A stretch of 33,907 bases of DNA from Chara braunii (GCA_003427395.1 BFEA01000133.1:929180-963086); one strand, 5' to 3'; counted from the first letter of the stretch, positions 1-10,574 are shown. Notes: generated by a model not told the origin, from the letters alone. Made by a program: numbers and translations.

Positions 1-63
<63 letters not shown>
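1..63. repeat. (AC)n microsatellite at the window edge
   Basis: An uninterrupted AC dinucleotide run opens the window. The window also closes on a TG run and its internal gap lies between AG and TG runs, so these tracts probably mark assembly break points. Confidence 0.97.
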
Positions 64-65
<2 letters not shown>

Positions 66-125
66 GGGGCGCCTTTGTGCGCTTTTTCTTCTTTTTTTGT
101 ATCAATCAATCCACCAATCACTATA

Positions 126-126
<1 letters not shown>

Positions 127-156
<30 letters not shown>

Positions 157-176
157 TAATCAATATGTGTGTGTGT

Positions 177-212
<36 letters not shown>
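127..212. repeat. (AATC)n tract followed by (GT)n and a 35-nt poly(A)
   Basis: About nine copies of a degenerate ATCA tetranucleotide (127-165) run into a short GT tract (166-176) and a poly(A) run (178-212). The apparent open frames across this stretch on both strands are low-complexity translations (poly-Lys, poly-Phe) and not genes. Confidence 0.9.
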
Positions 213-213
<1 letters not shown>

Positions 214-361
214 ATGTGCAACATGTTTATCCCACCAGAAATCGCAAAAAAATGAGAAAAAAAAGCCCCTTTTTTATTACTTTTCTTTTGATTACAATAC
301 GTTTTTTTCGTTTTCTTTTTTTTTTTAAATAAAAAAGAACGTTGAAATCCAAAAAACAAAA

Positions 362-439
362 GGGGTTGTAGCACTTTTTTTTTTATTATTATTATTTTTT
401 TTTAACAAGGTTGTAGTGCTTTTCAGACACTACAACCCC
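362..439. repeat. Inverted repeat around the motif GGTTGTAGTG
   Basis: GGTTGTAGTG (409-418) and its complement CACTACAACC (428-437) form a perfect 10-bp stem with a 9-nt loop. A direct partial copy, GGGGTTGTAG (362-371), can pair instead with CTACAACCCC (430-439). The segment between them is T-rich. Function unknown. Confidence 0.6.
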
Positions 440-575
440 ATATATGTATTTCTTTATTGGTCTTTTTTTCTTTTTTCTTTAAAGAATTAGCCTGTAATGT
501 GACAAATTACCGGTCGTGCCCGACCGCCCACGCCCGATGCCTGCGGTCGGGATCCCAACTGCAGGCTGAGTTTGA

Positions 576-597
576 CCCCGCGGTCATGACCGCGGGG
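576..597. repeat. Perfect 22-bp palindrome
   Basis: The half-site CCCCGCGGTCA is followed directly by its exact reverse complement with no spacer. It sits in a short GC-rich patch (510-600) that also holds a CGGTCG/CGACCG mini-hairpin. It could be a protein-binding palindrome or a chance feature of a GC-rich repeat. Confidence 0.6.
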
Positions 598-1453
598 GAT
601 ACATAACACACGCCCCAGGCAGCATCCCGTAATCATAGGAACACTGAATCAGATCAGAGTAGGTGGGGCATGGCCGAGGATTTCGGGTGAGGAAGTTGAA
701 CGGATATGACAAAACTAGGGTTCTCGCTTCTGTCCCGGGGCTACCGTCTTTGTATTTAAATTATGAGGGGATAAGGACAAAAATCAAAGGAAGACAACGG
801 AAGTTATGCACTTAAATCAAAACTGTCTTTCTGTACAGGGCAATCTTGCAAAAAACTCAAATCAGCCATACCAAATAGGACAAAAACAATAAGACAAAAA
901 ATAAAAGGACAAGTCTAGATCATTTTGAAAATGGCTCCGCCTTCGCGGGGGCCTTTGCGGGGGCCAAGGGACGCAAGGTCTGATGGGACTCAAACGAAGT
1001 CGGAGTTAGCGTCTACAGTTAGACCTCGGGCTGAGGCCGTTGGCTCTGTGAGTCTCCACAGAGGGGTTGAAGGTACCAAAGCTTGGAGGTTTGCAAGAAG
1101 GGTGCCTACGTAGCGGGTGTGTTCCAGGAACCTCAGGGCCCCTTGGTTACCCAACACCAAGCGTCGCCGCGACCATGAGTTCCCAATTCTAAACCAACGA
1201 CAGTTTAACTTGGGGTTCCACGTGGCGTGTGTTCCCGACCGAGGAAGCTCATTGAGGTCCATGTAGGGGAGGATCAGTTCTGGGGAACTGAAACAATCAA
1301 TAAAAACAAATCTTTCTCCACCAATGTGACAATCTTTTGACGGGTTGTAGAAGCGAACCCGATCAGTCCTTAATAGCGACCTCCAACCATCCGTGTCCCA
1401 ATAGACACTGTCTTCGGCGCCACCGGGAACTTTGGAAGGCTGGTATGGTGTAT
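598..1453. other. No gene recognised; unique-looking sequence upstream of element copy A
   Basis: The open frames at 925-1113 and 990-1262 overlap on opposite strands and show no recognisable motif, so I do not call them. Nothing else is supportable here. Confidence 0.4.
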
Positions 1454-2193
1454 TGTGACGCCCAACCTCACGCCCGGCGCGACTTCCTGATCAGAGTGGG
1501 ATGTGGGCCTGAAAGTGCGAAAAGGGGTGTGCCAAGGATTTTTGGGGAAAGTGGGGGTGGAGTCCCAGGTCAGAACTGAGATCTCCTGTGGCGGGGTTTC
1601 AGGGTCATAGGCGCAATAAGGCTAAGGGACATGTTATCTCCGGTCTGGTGGCGGTTGGCGTCGCGCAGCATAAGGCAGATGGTATGCGCGGTGTCACTGA
1701 GACCGTCCGATCCGCCTGTTTTAGTGATGGCGGTTCGGGAGAGGCCCTTCCGTGAGGGTTACGATTCCTATGAGTCGGACCTTCGGGTGCAGACACGTGG
1801 CGTCCGTCGTCGCGCGTCCCGGTTGGGCTCCGTGGTTTCAGAGGTTCGCCGGTTGCCGCGTCGTCTGCAATTTCTGCAAGGCGCACGGGGCCAATACGGG
1901 GGGATGGAATTCCACGGCACCACCGTGAGTTGATGGTACGGGAGGAGGAGACGAAAGGGAGGGAAATTGGTAGTGATAACGACAAAGCCGGGGGATATGA
2001 AGTATTGTGTGTTATACGTAGTTGGGTAATCGGGGCACCTCGGATCGCTGGTTACGGCAAAGTGAAACTCCCTAGGACACAATTGGTTCTCGGTTAGGCA
2101 GGGAAATTCTGGGTGTCTTCGCCTAAGCTATTCTCTTACCCAAGGCTCGAAGTACCCTGAGTCCCGTGTGTACGTCATCTTGTCATTGCGGCG
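1454..2193 (-). mobile_element. Unknown repeat element, copy A (minus strand)
   Basis: This segment is homologous, in inverted orientation, to 9618-10574. The shared parts are a coding remnant (about 1858-2193) and a terminal noncoding block (1454-1600) beginning on the plus strand with TGTGACGCCCAACCTCACGC. The TG start and CGCCC motif resemble the left end of many plant LTRs, but the second LTR and target-site duplication were not found, so the element class is open. Two independent decayed copies within 8 kb show that it is a dispersed family. Confidence 0.6.
1605..2193 (-). pseudogene. Degenerate unknown protein of repeat element (copy A)
   Basis: Read from 2193 downward, one frame gives a continuous peptide through blocks such as HPEFPCLTENQLC, TSDPRCPDYP, GFVVITTNFP, LLLPY and QLTVVPWNSI, ending near a CRNC motif. 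A TAG interrupts the frame near its start, where copy B has CAA (Gln). After CRNC the homologous frame is lost and a Pro/Thr/Arg-rich frame runs to 1605. About 59 of 84 residues match copy B by hand alignment. Within the best blocks the codons differ almost only at third positions, for example GGC/GGT, TTT/TTC, ACT/ACC and AAT/AAC. That is the mark of past selection on the protein. I do not recognise the family. A gag-like or accessory protein of a retroelement is possible, but this is inference. Confidence 0.55.
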
Positions 2194-3930
2194 TAGCGGA
2201 AGATTCCTCGCCTATCCCGATACTAGAGGTGCCAAGTTCGTCAACGATCGTGACTCGCCGCGCGTGGACACGTGTAGGCCGCGCACTTCAAATTGCGCTT
2301 ACACACATCCACGCGAGGTGTTCGCTTGCACCCGGGCCGGTGGGTTATGCTTACGCAAAAGTGAGAGTTCGTATCCTTCATGCAAAATTGCCACGTGTCA
2401 TGGATAACTACCCAATAATGTAATCACTATGTGGTCCCACAAGCAATCATTTCCGAACATGCAGGATGTCGTCACACATCAGACATCACAACAACATCAG
2501 AACTCATACCATAACAACGGCGGATCAAAGTTACAAACGATGATAATGACTAGGCAAAAACGACAAACATATCATTCCATCCGAACTAGTTCATCCCATA
2601 TACAAATGAGGGAGGACCGAGGCAGAATGAGACATCATACAAGGACCAACATTGAAACAAAGATGCCGAAGGGAAATGAGAGCGAATCGCTCGAGCCGAA
2701 ATCAAAATTTATATACAAAACTTAAAGGAAAAGACAAAGAAAATTGCAAATCCACGTCCATCAACCTCAACTCTCTCTTCCTCTCTCCGACGCGGACAGT
2801 CCGTCGTCACACACCAACCCACGAAGTCGTCACCGCGCTTAGTCCTCCTGCACCCGTCAGGTTCATCCGCGCACTACAGTCCGTCGTAGCCCCAGGCGTC
2901 AACCTCACGCATTCGGCACCAGCTCGTCGGGTCGCCCGACTCCCACTTCAACTCACCTCTTACTTCGCTCGTGAGTCAACCCTCACTGATCGTGCTACCC
3001 CGAGCTTCCAGCAACTAATTAAGAGAGCTGTCTAATCGCGCAGCCGGAATTTATAGCGTGCATGCATGCGTGAAGAACTCGGAATTGCAAAGACTTAGGA
3101 AGGAGATTAGGAGAGGGAGCGCCTACGTTCTGCATGGCCAGACCGCGGCGTGGGGGACGTAGCCACTCTCCATGCATCGATCCGAACATGCAGCCCGCGG
3201 GCTAACTAGACTCAGCAAGAAGGAAACAAGAGGGCGGGAAAGACGAAGCTCAAGGAGGAAGATACAGTTACAATGGCGCCCGCCCAAAGATTACAGTTAC
3301 ACGCAAGATTAAGGGCGCCTATTAATCAGAGCTCCGCTTCAGCTGCAAAAAGAAGCGCGCAAGTACAAGCAACGTGCGGCAAAAAAAATCCCAAATTCCT
3401 AATTTCCTAGCTAATGCAAAAAGAAGCACAAATTCCGAAAAGAAAATCCGAGGTTCCTAGAGCCGCCGGGGCTCGACAAGATTTAAAAAGAAAAAAAAAA
3501 TTCAAAAAGAACGAAGCAAAATTCCCGCGCGACCTCCGCGCCTAAAACCCGACAGCAAAACAAAAAGAAGCGGCATCAGCCATTATAGTTGCGCGCGCGC
3601 GGCGGCGTGCCACTCAACCGATCATTCTGGGACTTTACCAGCCTTGAACCCAGCCTTCCGAAAAGAAGCGACGCAAAAAGACGAAGAAGCGAGGACACTG
3701 ATGCAATTTTCCCTTTGATCCCGATCTCCCGTAATTGGCCCGAACCTTCCCATCTTAGGACCCCTCGTTGCCATCACGCAGGAAATCGTGCGGAAGAGAA
3801 AGTGGTTCGTCACAGTATCATCGATTTTAGGTTCAAACACTGAGAGTTTTCCCGCATTGAAACCTCGACTCCATACAACTCCAGTTCTGACCTCAGTTCC
3901 CTTATCCAAAGTACAAACCAAAATTGTGAG
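2194..3930. other. No gene recognised
   Basis: Open frames at 2429-2725, 2652-3035 and 3589-3843 are short, overlap other frames and carry no motif I can name. A (GC)n-like patch lies near 3590-3605. Part of this stretch may be the continuation of the element in copy A, but I cannot show it. Confidence 0.35.
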
Positions 3931-3951
3931 AAAGTGCAAGAGTGTAATGAG

Positions 3952-4123
3952 AACAACCAGGTGATGTGAGTCGCCCTACATTCCACATGTAAGCGGAGGC
4001 AAACACACAGATCATTCACTTCATCCATACATCGAACAACCAGGTGATCTAATCCGCCCTACATTCCTCATGCAAGCGGAAGAGTGTAACGAGAAAGCCG
4101 CACAAAGATATTCATCGGCACAC

Positions 4124-4211
<88 letters not shown>

Positions 4212-4310
4212 AACTAATAAGAAACACAACTTACTCATGCACTAAGGCAGACGGCTGAGTCCAACTTAGCCTCTTCCACATATGCAAGCGGAAAAGTGTA
4301 ATGAGAGTGA
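3952..4310. repeat. Degenerate repeats with the motif CGCCCTACATTCC, interrupted by a (GA)n tract
   Basis: Related blocks start near 3952 (AACAACCAGGTGAT, CGCCCTACATTCC, AAGCGGA) and near 4034 (the same order). A shorter one lies near 4270 (CATATGCAAGCGGAAAAGTG). The phrase GAGTGTAATGAGA or a close variant accompanies each. They look like old tandem or clustered copies of one short sequence. Confidence 0.6.
4125..4210. repeat. (GA)n microsatellite
   Basis: An uninterrupted GA run of about 43 units. Confidence 0.97.
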
Positions 4311-4478
4311 CAACCACCAAACAATCATCACTTCGCAGTTAGCATCCACATCATACATCGACCTGCCTGCGCTCCACATGCGCAGCCACGATGTCCAGCC
4401 TCGAGGTGTGCGCCAGCCTAGCTACAAGGCCCTGCTCCAGGCCGTACTCTTGTCTCCACCACCGCTCAGTCTCCCTTC

Positions 4479-4616
4479 TTTTTTTTTTTTTTTTTTTTTT
4501 TTTGTATTAAAAGACTCAGCAGAATCTAATAGGTTGGTTGATAAGAGCAGCCCAACCTACTAGTCCCGCCTGGTCACCATCTATTGGTGGGGAGCTGCAC
4601 CTCCAGCGTCCCTTGA
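4479..4616 (-). mobile_element. Small poly(A)-tailed retroposon with structured hairpin, copy 1
   Basis: On the plus strand the element starts with a 25-nt T run (4479-4503), that is, a poly(A) tail on the minus strand, and ends at CCAGCGTCCCTTGA. It shares the loop segment TGATAAGAGCAG and the block CCATCTATTGGTGGGGAG with copy 2 (7456-7597). Its main hairpin pairs TAGGTTGG (4530-4537) with CCAACCTA (4552-4559) around the conserved core. CTA/TAG extends it by three pairs beyond a mismatch. A second small stem, CACCA/TGGTG, follows. The size and tail suggest a SINE-like element. No clear pol III A or B box was found. Confidence 0.6.
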
Positions 4617-5455
4617 TTAACAATAATACTGTTGCTGATTGTTGCAGATTGGGCCGCCCAGTCTCCCTGACTACCATCTACCGATGCTATCGCTAAGCTT
4701 ACCTAACGCCGCCACTCCACCTGTCCTTGGGCACGTTGAGCCTGTTCGGCATCGCAGCCTTCGTGCATAGCTTGTGCAGCATTGCAGACGAGATCGAAGA
4801 AGAGGAAAGGAGGGGACTGCACAAATTTATAGGGAAGAAGGCAGCAGAGCATCAGCTTGAAACGCAGGGGAGTAAAGGAAGATAGATGGGAGGGGAGACG
4901 GAGGACTCGAGGAAGGACTCGAAGAAGGACTCGAGGAAGGACTCGAGGAAGGACTCGATGAAGGAGAGGGAAGATTGTAGAAAGACGAAGAGAACAAAGA
5001 AGGCGATGCAATCAAAAATTTTGTTCAATCGAGGTGGTCATTCAAGCTGCGCACTTAAGTCCCCTCTTCCTGCTTGATCCAGCCAGCTCAACTGACGACC
5101 AATCATCCTGGTTGCAAGGGGAGGGAGAAAGACGAAGAGGTACACATAGAGGAAGCAGTGAACCAGAAGACAAAGTGGCGCGCATGCAAAAACGGGAATT
5201 TAGCTTGGGTAATCTTGCAAACATTAAAAATGCCTCCACACACACATATGCCCAGGAAATAAAAATGCAACGACAACTGAAACCATCATAACCGTTTCAT
5301 CAAAAGTTCTCGCGCGGTCGCTAAGCGGCCGTGCAAAGCTAAATTGTGAAAAAGACAAGGACATTTCCAAAAATGCACGCAATTACATTCAATTTTTTTT
5401 AAGGCCGACCCCCTTCTGCCCCTTTACCCATCAAGGCCCGTGCTCGTGGCTTACT
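4617..5455. other. No gene recognised; contains a 12-bp tandem repeat
   Basis: The overlapping open frames here (for example 4703-5011 minus and 4886-5077 plus) are products of the 12-bp repeat at 4898-4963. I see no conserved motif in the remainder. Confidence 0.4.
4898..4963. repeat. 12-bp tandem repeat, about five units
   Basis: The unit GGACTCGAGGAA repeats about five times with single-base changes. It translates as DSRK on one strand and SPSS or RVLP on the other, which explains the spurious repetitive open frames. Confidence 0.85.
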
Positions 5456-5992
5456 TTGGGGTTTAATACGAAGGGTACGCGAAGCCGCCCAGTACAGAAC
5501 TTGGCTTATCGCAAGCCAAAGCAAGGTAGAGGATGGCCACATGGTGAGGTGGGAGGGCAGAAAGTAAGCGAGAAGAGGAGAAGGAAGAGGATACAACCGC
5601 AACGCAAGATTGCCCACCGCTGCCTCCCGGCAAGTGACTGGTTAGCTGATCACACCAACTTAGAAGAGAGGAAACTGATCTTACATTGGAGCCCGCGATG
5701 TTTAACTGCTTTTGCTCCCGGAAAACAAGCTGAAACTATCGAGCACGTTCTTATGCAATGCCTAACTGCCCAGCTTACCTGGCGATGGTTGGATCACCTG
5801 GGGCATAAGACTGTCCCACACAACCTCCGGCCATGGTGCTGGCGGGCCATTCTAACAGGCCACTGTCCTGCAGTTGCTGGCATCTCCACCTTCACTGAAA
5901 ATATGTATCGATTAGGCAGACGGTCGGTTCTCTGGTTCCTCTGGTGGCAGCGCTGCCTCCTGGCCATAGAAAGGTTGAGTGTTGAGGGTTGA
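5456..5992 (+). pseudogene. LINE ORF2 C-terminal fragment (zinc-binding reverse-transcriptase tail)
   Basis: The open frame of 178 residues has an N-terminal quarter without recognisable content. From about residue 50 it reads as the zinc-binding domain found C-terminal to the reverse transcriptase of plant non-LTR elements (zf-RVT type): RKIAHRCLPASDWLADHT, then a Cys, then ETIEHVLMQC and TWRWL. The layout of a Cys, a Glu-Thr-x-x-His and a Cys before an aromatic W..W matches that family. No reverse-transcriptase motif lies upstream, so this is a truncated fragment. It is distinct in sequence from the LINE at 16902-23112, so it comes from another LINE lineage. The function is lost. Confidence 0.5.
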
Positions 5993-7399
5993 GGGCATGG
6001 AGGTGACTGAACAGACCAAACAACAAAACCACCTGAATCTTCTTTGCAGATGGCGCAGGCTTGAGCCTCAACTGGATCTTTTTTTGACTGACCAGGACGT
6101 TCGCCAGGCCATCTCTTCCTTCTGCAGTCATTGGCTGAGGGCTGTGAACGGGGGAGGATGTATTGCCAAGGTAGAATGAGGGGGGAATCACTCTGCCCCA
6201 TCTCCACAAGGACTAGCAGACTCCAGAGATTACCAACTTTTCTGGTCGTGCATCGACTCTTCCTTCCCCCTACGCCCCCCGTCCGATTTCCCTGACCCCT
6301 TTGCACCTCATGTCCTCTCCCTTTCTGAGATCCAGGTGTGACACCACTTAAAAGTTTCTGCTCCTCAAGTAACTGTCCTGTTGCCTCTCTCCGTTGGCCC
6401 CCGAAGAAAGTGAAGAAGGTCCCAAGATTCTAGTTTTGTTCCTAAAGCCGAAGCCGGGTAATGGCCCCGGTCCTCATTTCGTGTTCTTATAGCTGAAGCC
6501 GGGTAATGGCCCAGGTACTCATTTTTTGTAATCATGGGGCGCTGGACCTGTTTTTCACCTGGGTACTGTTATAATTGGAATCTGGTACATAGGTATTAAC
6601 CATAATTTTGAGGGCCCTACCTGTCCCTAACTTGGTCTTGGGTATACGAGAAAGTTGCGCGCCAATTACTTATGCGCGCCAGAAAGGCGTGCTTTTTACG
6701 GGGGACATCCGAAATCGTGTCCAATTTTCGATATATAGCAGATGTTTATCCTTACTCTTATGGGGCGCTAGCAGGTGATCCTCCCCACCAATACATGGCA
6801 CCTCACACTGTTGAGGAGCAGACCGGTTGATGCAAAATATGAGCTGCAAAAAAACAAAATGGCCTGAAGATGCAGGTAGGGCCCACTTTGTTGGTCTGAC
6901 TTTCATCCAAGCCCCAGAAAAAAAGAAAAAAGAAAAAAAAAAGGAAACACTTTTGCTAGCCACGTGGCCAGTTTGAGGAATTTTCTTTCTTTGGAAGTTT
7001 TGCGTTTTCTTTTTCAGGTCCTCACAACTGATGCTACCATCTGTTCTGCGGTGTGCACCAGCAGGGGTGAGGTTACTAGCAAGGAGGATTAGATGAAGTG
7101 TCGGGATATGGATGGGTTTTAAAGCAGCAGCACATGGGCACCTGGGCCGCGGGCCTGACACCTCAAATTCTGGAGGCGTGAAACGAAAACGCGACCACCG
7201 ATACAAAAAATTTACTAACGGCGGGCCCAGCGTTTGACGTTCCGCCTCGGCCTCGTTTTCTTGTGGCGACAAGTTTCGGACTGCAAGGCTGGGGCCATGT
7301 ACTTGTGGCTTAAGCAGAGATGCAGAGAAGCAGATGAATAGCGATGTTACGTCCATATTCTGGTGTCAGATCCTATTCTCTTTGCTACCATGTTCCCCC
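5993..7399. other. No gene recognised downstream of the LINE fragment
   Basis: The 228-residue minus-strand frame at 6670-7356 contains a run from a K/F-rich low-complexity tract and no known motif, so I do not call it. Two 44-bp direct repeats (6448-6535) are the only internal structure seen. Confidence 0.4.
6448..6535. repeat. Two 44-bp direct repeats (AAGCCGGGTAATGGCCC)
   Basis: Units 6448-6491 and 6492-6535 share AAGCCGGGTAATGGCCC and a following CTCATTT. They lie 3' of the LINE fragment on the plus strand and may be part of its 3' UTR. This is inference. Confidence 0.65.
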
Positions 7400-7455
7400 T
7401 TTTTTTTTTTTTTTCTTTTTTTTTTTTTAATGGGAACAAGGCTCCAATCTATTCG
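7400..7455 (-). mobile_element. Truncated poly(A)-tailed retroposon, nested beside copy 2
   Basis: A T run (7400-7428, one C inside) is followed by GGCTCCAATCTATTCG, which also occurs at 11870 next to TGGGGAGCAGC. Immediately afterwards comes the T run of copy 2. On the minus strand this reads as two poly(A)-tailed insertions in series. Confidence 0.45.
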
Positions 7456-7597
7456 TTTTTTTTTTTTTTTATAATGAAAACAACCCTAGTAAATGCTAGG
7501 GGTGCTGATAAGAGCAGACACCACTAGCATGCTCGGGGAGGCTCCATCTATTGGTGGGGAGCAACACCTGCTGGAAAACGGGTCCAGCGTCCCTTGA
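7456..7597 (-). mobile_element. Small poly(A)-tailed retroposon with structured hairpins, copy 2
   Basis: The element runs from a T run (7456-7470) to CCAGCGTCCCTTGA. Its first hairpin pairs ATGCTAG (7493-7499) with CTAGCAT (7524-7530), GGTG (7501-7504) with CACC (7519-7522), and CTG with CAG around the 7-nt loop ATAAGAG. Copy 1 keeps the same loop and a TTG/CAG closing stem, but its outer stem is unrelated yet complementary. The second hairpin pairs GCTGGA (7570-7575) with TCCAGC (7583-7588). Copy 3 replaces the A-T pair there by G-C. These are compensatory changes, so the structure seems to matter. Confidence 0.6.
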
Positions 7598-7720
7598 CAT
7601 TTAGAAGTGGGTGGTCTGTAAACGAACAGAGCTCATGTTGACATGCCACGTGTCCATCGTACTATAAACATGAGTGATCAACTAAACCGACACATAGGCA
7701 CACTCCATTGACTGATGAGC

Positions 7721-7754
7721 AGCATTGATTGCCCTCAGTCGAGGGGATTAACTG
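7721..7754. repeat. Short dispersed repeat AGCATTGATTGCCC...GGGGATTAACTG
   Basis: The same phrase is found at 12258-12291. The two copies differ between the CCC and GGG blocks, CCCT-loop-AGGG here and CCCC-loop-GGGG there, which keeps the pairing possible. Its parent element was not identified. Confidence 0.5.
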
Positions 7755-7761
7755 CCCATCA

Positions 7762-7979
7762 CAGTCTAAATCAAATCCCTACTCTGAAACCGTCATCATC
7801 TGCCAACAAGCCCTTGCAGCGCCATGAGGAGGAGAGACATTCAGAATAGGACGTCAGAATGTTAGAAAGTCAGTCTAAATCAAATCCCTACTCTGAAACC
7901 CTCATCATCTGCTAACAAGCCCTTGCAGCGCCATGAGGAGGAGAGGCATTCAGCATAGGAAGTCAGAGAATTAGAAAGT
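7762..7979. repeat. 109-bp tandem duplication
   Basis: Units 7762-7870 and 7871-7979 both begin CAGTCTAAATCAAATCCC and differ at only a few positions. The end of the second unit, from 7939 on, is repeated exactly near 10574 and 10670. Confidence 0.9.
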
Positions 7980-8008
7980 CAATTATAGTGAATCCCAAAG
8001 TCATTACC
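7939..8008. repeat. 70-bp block identical to 10574-10643 and 10670-10739
   Basis: The three copies match base for base from AGGAGAGGCATTCAGC to TCATTACC. In the two distal copies the block abuts a lone N or its duplicate, which suggests an assembly error rather than a natural repeat. Confidence 0.85.
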
Positions 8009-9617
8009 TGTGACAAACTACTTTCTGACTTTCTGAAACCGCAAGATTTTCTGCGCGAAGCCTGTTTGGGGAAATACGACGGGTCGAAGGGGTGAGCTGT
8101 GGGCAGACGGGTCGGGCGAACAATTTGCATGGATGTCCTCGTTTCTTTTTCGTTTTCTGCTGAGAATGTCGGATTGGTGCCGGGAAGATCCCGTGCCAAT
8201 GGTTGGAGAACCGCGCCTTAGCGAGCGCGAAGAATAACTGTACCATAACTTTTTCTTTCTTGTTCTGGGCACTGGGAATTTTGGCGCGATCATCGCGCGG
8301 GAATATCGTTTTGAATTTTCAACTGGTGTCGAGCCCCCACGGGCTCTCGGAATTGCTTTTCTTCGGAATTATTCCATTGCAATGAGGACTTAAGATAGGA
8401 ATTTAGGCGCCTTCTGGATTTTGCTGCGCGGTGCTCCTTGCTTACGCACGCCTTGCCGCGACAAGATCTGGGTTCAGACTTCTTTTTGCCCCTTAATATT
8501 GCACATAACTGTAAAAGTTTTGGCGGGTGTAATTGCAACTGCAATCTTCTCATTCTTGATGTCCTTCGTGTTCTTCCCTCTCCCGCCTTGTGCTCGCCCG
8601 CGCATGCACGCCTTCTTCCCTGGCCTGATTGGTTCCTATGCCTGCATGACCGGATCGATGCGCGGAGAGTGGCTCAGTCCCCCACGCCGCGGCCCAGACA
8701 TGCAGACGTAGGCACTTCCTCTCTTCTCCTTCTCATCACTTGGGGCTAATCCCGTATCCCTCGCGCAAGCATGCACGCTATAAATTCAGCAAGCGCGATT
8801 AGTTGTCTCTCTAAGAATTTTGAGGTTAGCGCGATTAGTGAGGGTCGACTAACGAGCAAATTTGGAAGGTAAGTGAGTGCGAGAGTTGGGCGATCCGACG
8901 AGCTGTTGTCGGGTATGCGGGGTTGACGTGCGGGGCCGCAACGGACTGTGGCGCACGGGCAAACCTGGCTTGCATGCTTGAACCAAGCGGGATGACAACT
9001 CTGCGTTGATACGCGGGGACAGACTGCCGGTATAGGGAACAGAGAGAGAGAGAGAGAGAGGTTGTGTGGGTATGGGATAAGGTTCTTTTTTGTTGTCTCC
9101 TTCTTCCCCTGTTCATCTGTACAATTTTGGATCCTGGTATGACCGATTTTGTTGTCACGACCCTCCTCTTTTGAACTTCGCTTGTACATCGTCTCGGATT
9201 TTCCTGTGATTTTATCCGGTATGCATGCATGAAATTCATGTAAATTCCCTTTTATCAACGATCTTTTCGGATTTCTAGCTCTGTTTTGCAATGCCTGTTT
9301 CGTCTCTAACCAATGTTCACTTGTGGGAGATATACGCTCAAAACTGATTAAAAATGCTCGTCTTGATGTCTGGGGTCTCGTCGTTAACACTCGGGAGTGC
9401 TGTGATGAGTTGATCGTCCTTCTCCGTCATATGTATGGCATGTAGTGATTGGTAGGATATTTGCTGAACGTAACCGGAACCAATCGGTTGTTCCTTACGA
9501 GTACGCGCACGCACGATCGTGATCTCGAGAAAGCCAAGTCGCCACGTACGCGCTCATCCGCGTGAGTCAGCCTTAACCCCGTGTAAGGATGGGGGGGATT
9601 CAGCTTACTAAACGGAT
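8009..9617. other. No gene recognised
   Basis: The long minus-strand frame at 8746-9390 runs through a GA microsatellite (Ser-Leu repeats) and carries no motif. Frames on the plus strand at 8421-8749 overlap each other. A (GA)n tract lies at 9041-9061. I see no splice-supported gene model that I could defend. Confidence 0.35.
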
Positions 9618-10344
9618 ATGGTTGCGGGATCTCCCTCTTGGGCGTCCGACTACGTAAACCTGAGGGACCCGGAATATCACGAGTATTGGGAAGACGAACA
9701 ACTTAGACTACGGGGAAACTTGAGAAACCCGGAATTCCCCTGTCTGACGGAGCACGGCCGACTATGTGTGGGGGATTTCCACTGGGCGATAACCAGCGAT
9801 CCTAGAGGCCCAGACTACCCAGACACGGACAATGCTCAATACTAATTATCCTCGGGTTTCGTCGTTATCACCACCAACTTCCCTCTCTTCCATCTCCTCC
9901 TCCCCTATTACCAACTCACAGTGGTTCCGTGGAATTCCATAGCTCGCTATTGGCCCAGCCCGCCGTGCGAGGGTTGTCAGCATTAACGAGCGCGCCGAGC
10001 TTCGGGAACTACCTGACAGACTCGAACCGAAGCTGAGCGGCGAGTGCACAACCTCCGTTTACAGCCCGCCTCGACGGAATCCCAAGCCCGCTACGAGCGG
10101 TGCCGACAACTGGCTGAACCGCGGGACCACCCCGAAGACAAAACCAAAGGCGATGGCGATTTCCATTTTTACGTTTAAGCTGACAAAACTGGGGTTCGTT
10201 GGCAGGGGCAATGTTGTTGAGATTTCGTTCGAGAATGCAAGAGTGTTTAGATTTGTCGACGCTGGGGTTGTAGAAGAGTATCTCAAAAACTTTGGCCAAC
10301 TGCCGTATGTTGCACGACATCTGCAGTTTTCCCACTGTGCATAA
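9618..10344 (+). pseudogene. Degenerate unknown protein of repeat element (copy B)
   Basis: The first frame reads DPEYHEYWEDEQ, NPEFPCLTEHGRLC, AITSDPRGPDYPDTDN, a TAA at 9843, then GFVVITTNFP, LLLPY, QLTVVPWNSI and PCEGC before a second stop at 9984. Coding continues in another frame: ERAELRELPDRLEPK, a Pro/Thr-rich linker, then FTFKLTKLGFVGRGNVVEIS and FVDAGVVEEYLKNFGQLPYV, ending at 10344. So one stop and one frameshift break a protein of roughly 240 residues. The first half matches copy A at protein level with synonymous codon differences. The second half is absent from copy A. I recognise no domain; the acidic/basic helix-like segment after the CxxC could be a coiled coil. A retroelement-encoded protein is the most likely origin, by context only. 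Confidence 0.55.
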
Positions 10345-10574
10345 ACCACGAGAGGTGGCCTACCTTCCTTCTCATAGGGATTAAAGCGCCAAGGCCCGAC
10401 CTGCATATCCCCTCTTGCGCTTTTACCCCTGAAGCTTGCCACATGAGATCTCAGTTCCGACCTGAGACTCCACCCCCACTTTCCTAAAATCCTTGGCACA
10501 CCCCCTTCTTCGCACTTCCGGACCCCCGTCCCACTCCGATCAGGAAGTCGCGCTGGGCGTGAGGTTGGGTGTCA
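9618..10574 (+). mobile_element. Unknown repeat element, copy B (plus strand)
   Basis: Inverted relative of copy A (1454-2193). The coding remnant (9618-10344) is followed by a noncoding block (10428-10574) that matches 1454-1600 in reverse: GAGATCTCAGTTC, CCACCCCCACTTTCC, ATCCTTGGCACACCCC and the terminal GGCGTGAGGTTGGGTGTCA. The right boundary coincides with the repeated 70-bp block and the N at 10644, so the true flank is uncertain. Confidence 0.6.

Noticed and set aside
63-374. Open frames over the AATC and poly(A) tracts
   Set aside because: Low-complexity translations without any non-repetitive part.
6670-7356. 228-residue minus-strand frame
   Set aside because: No motif, a Lys/Phe low-complexity run from A/T tracts in the middle, and no second copy or codon evidence.
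8746-9390. 214-residue minus-strand frame
   Set aside because: Runs through a GA microsatellite (Ser-Leu repeats) and has no recognisable domain.
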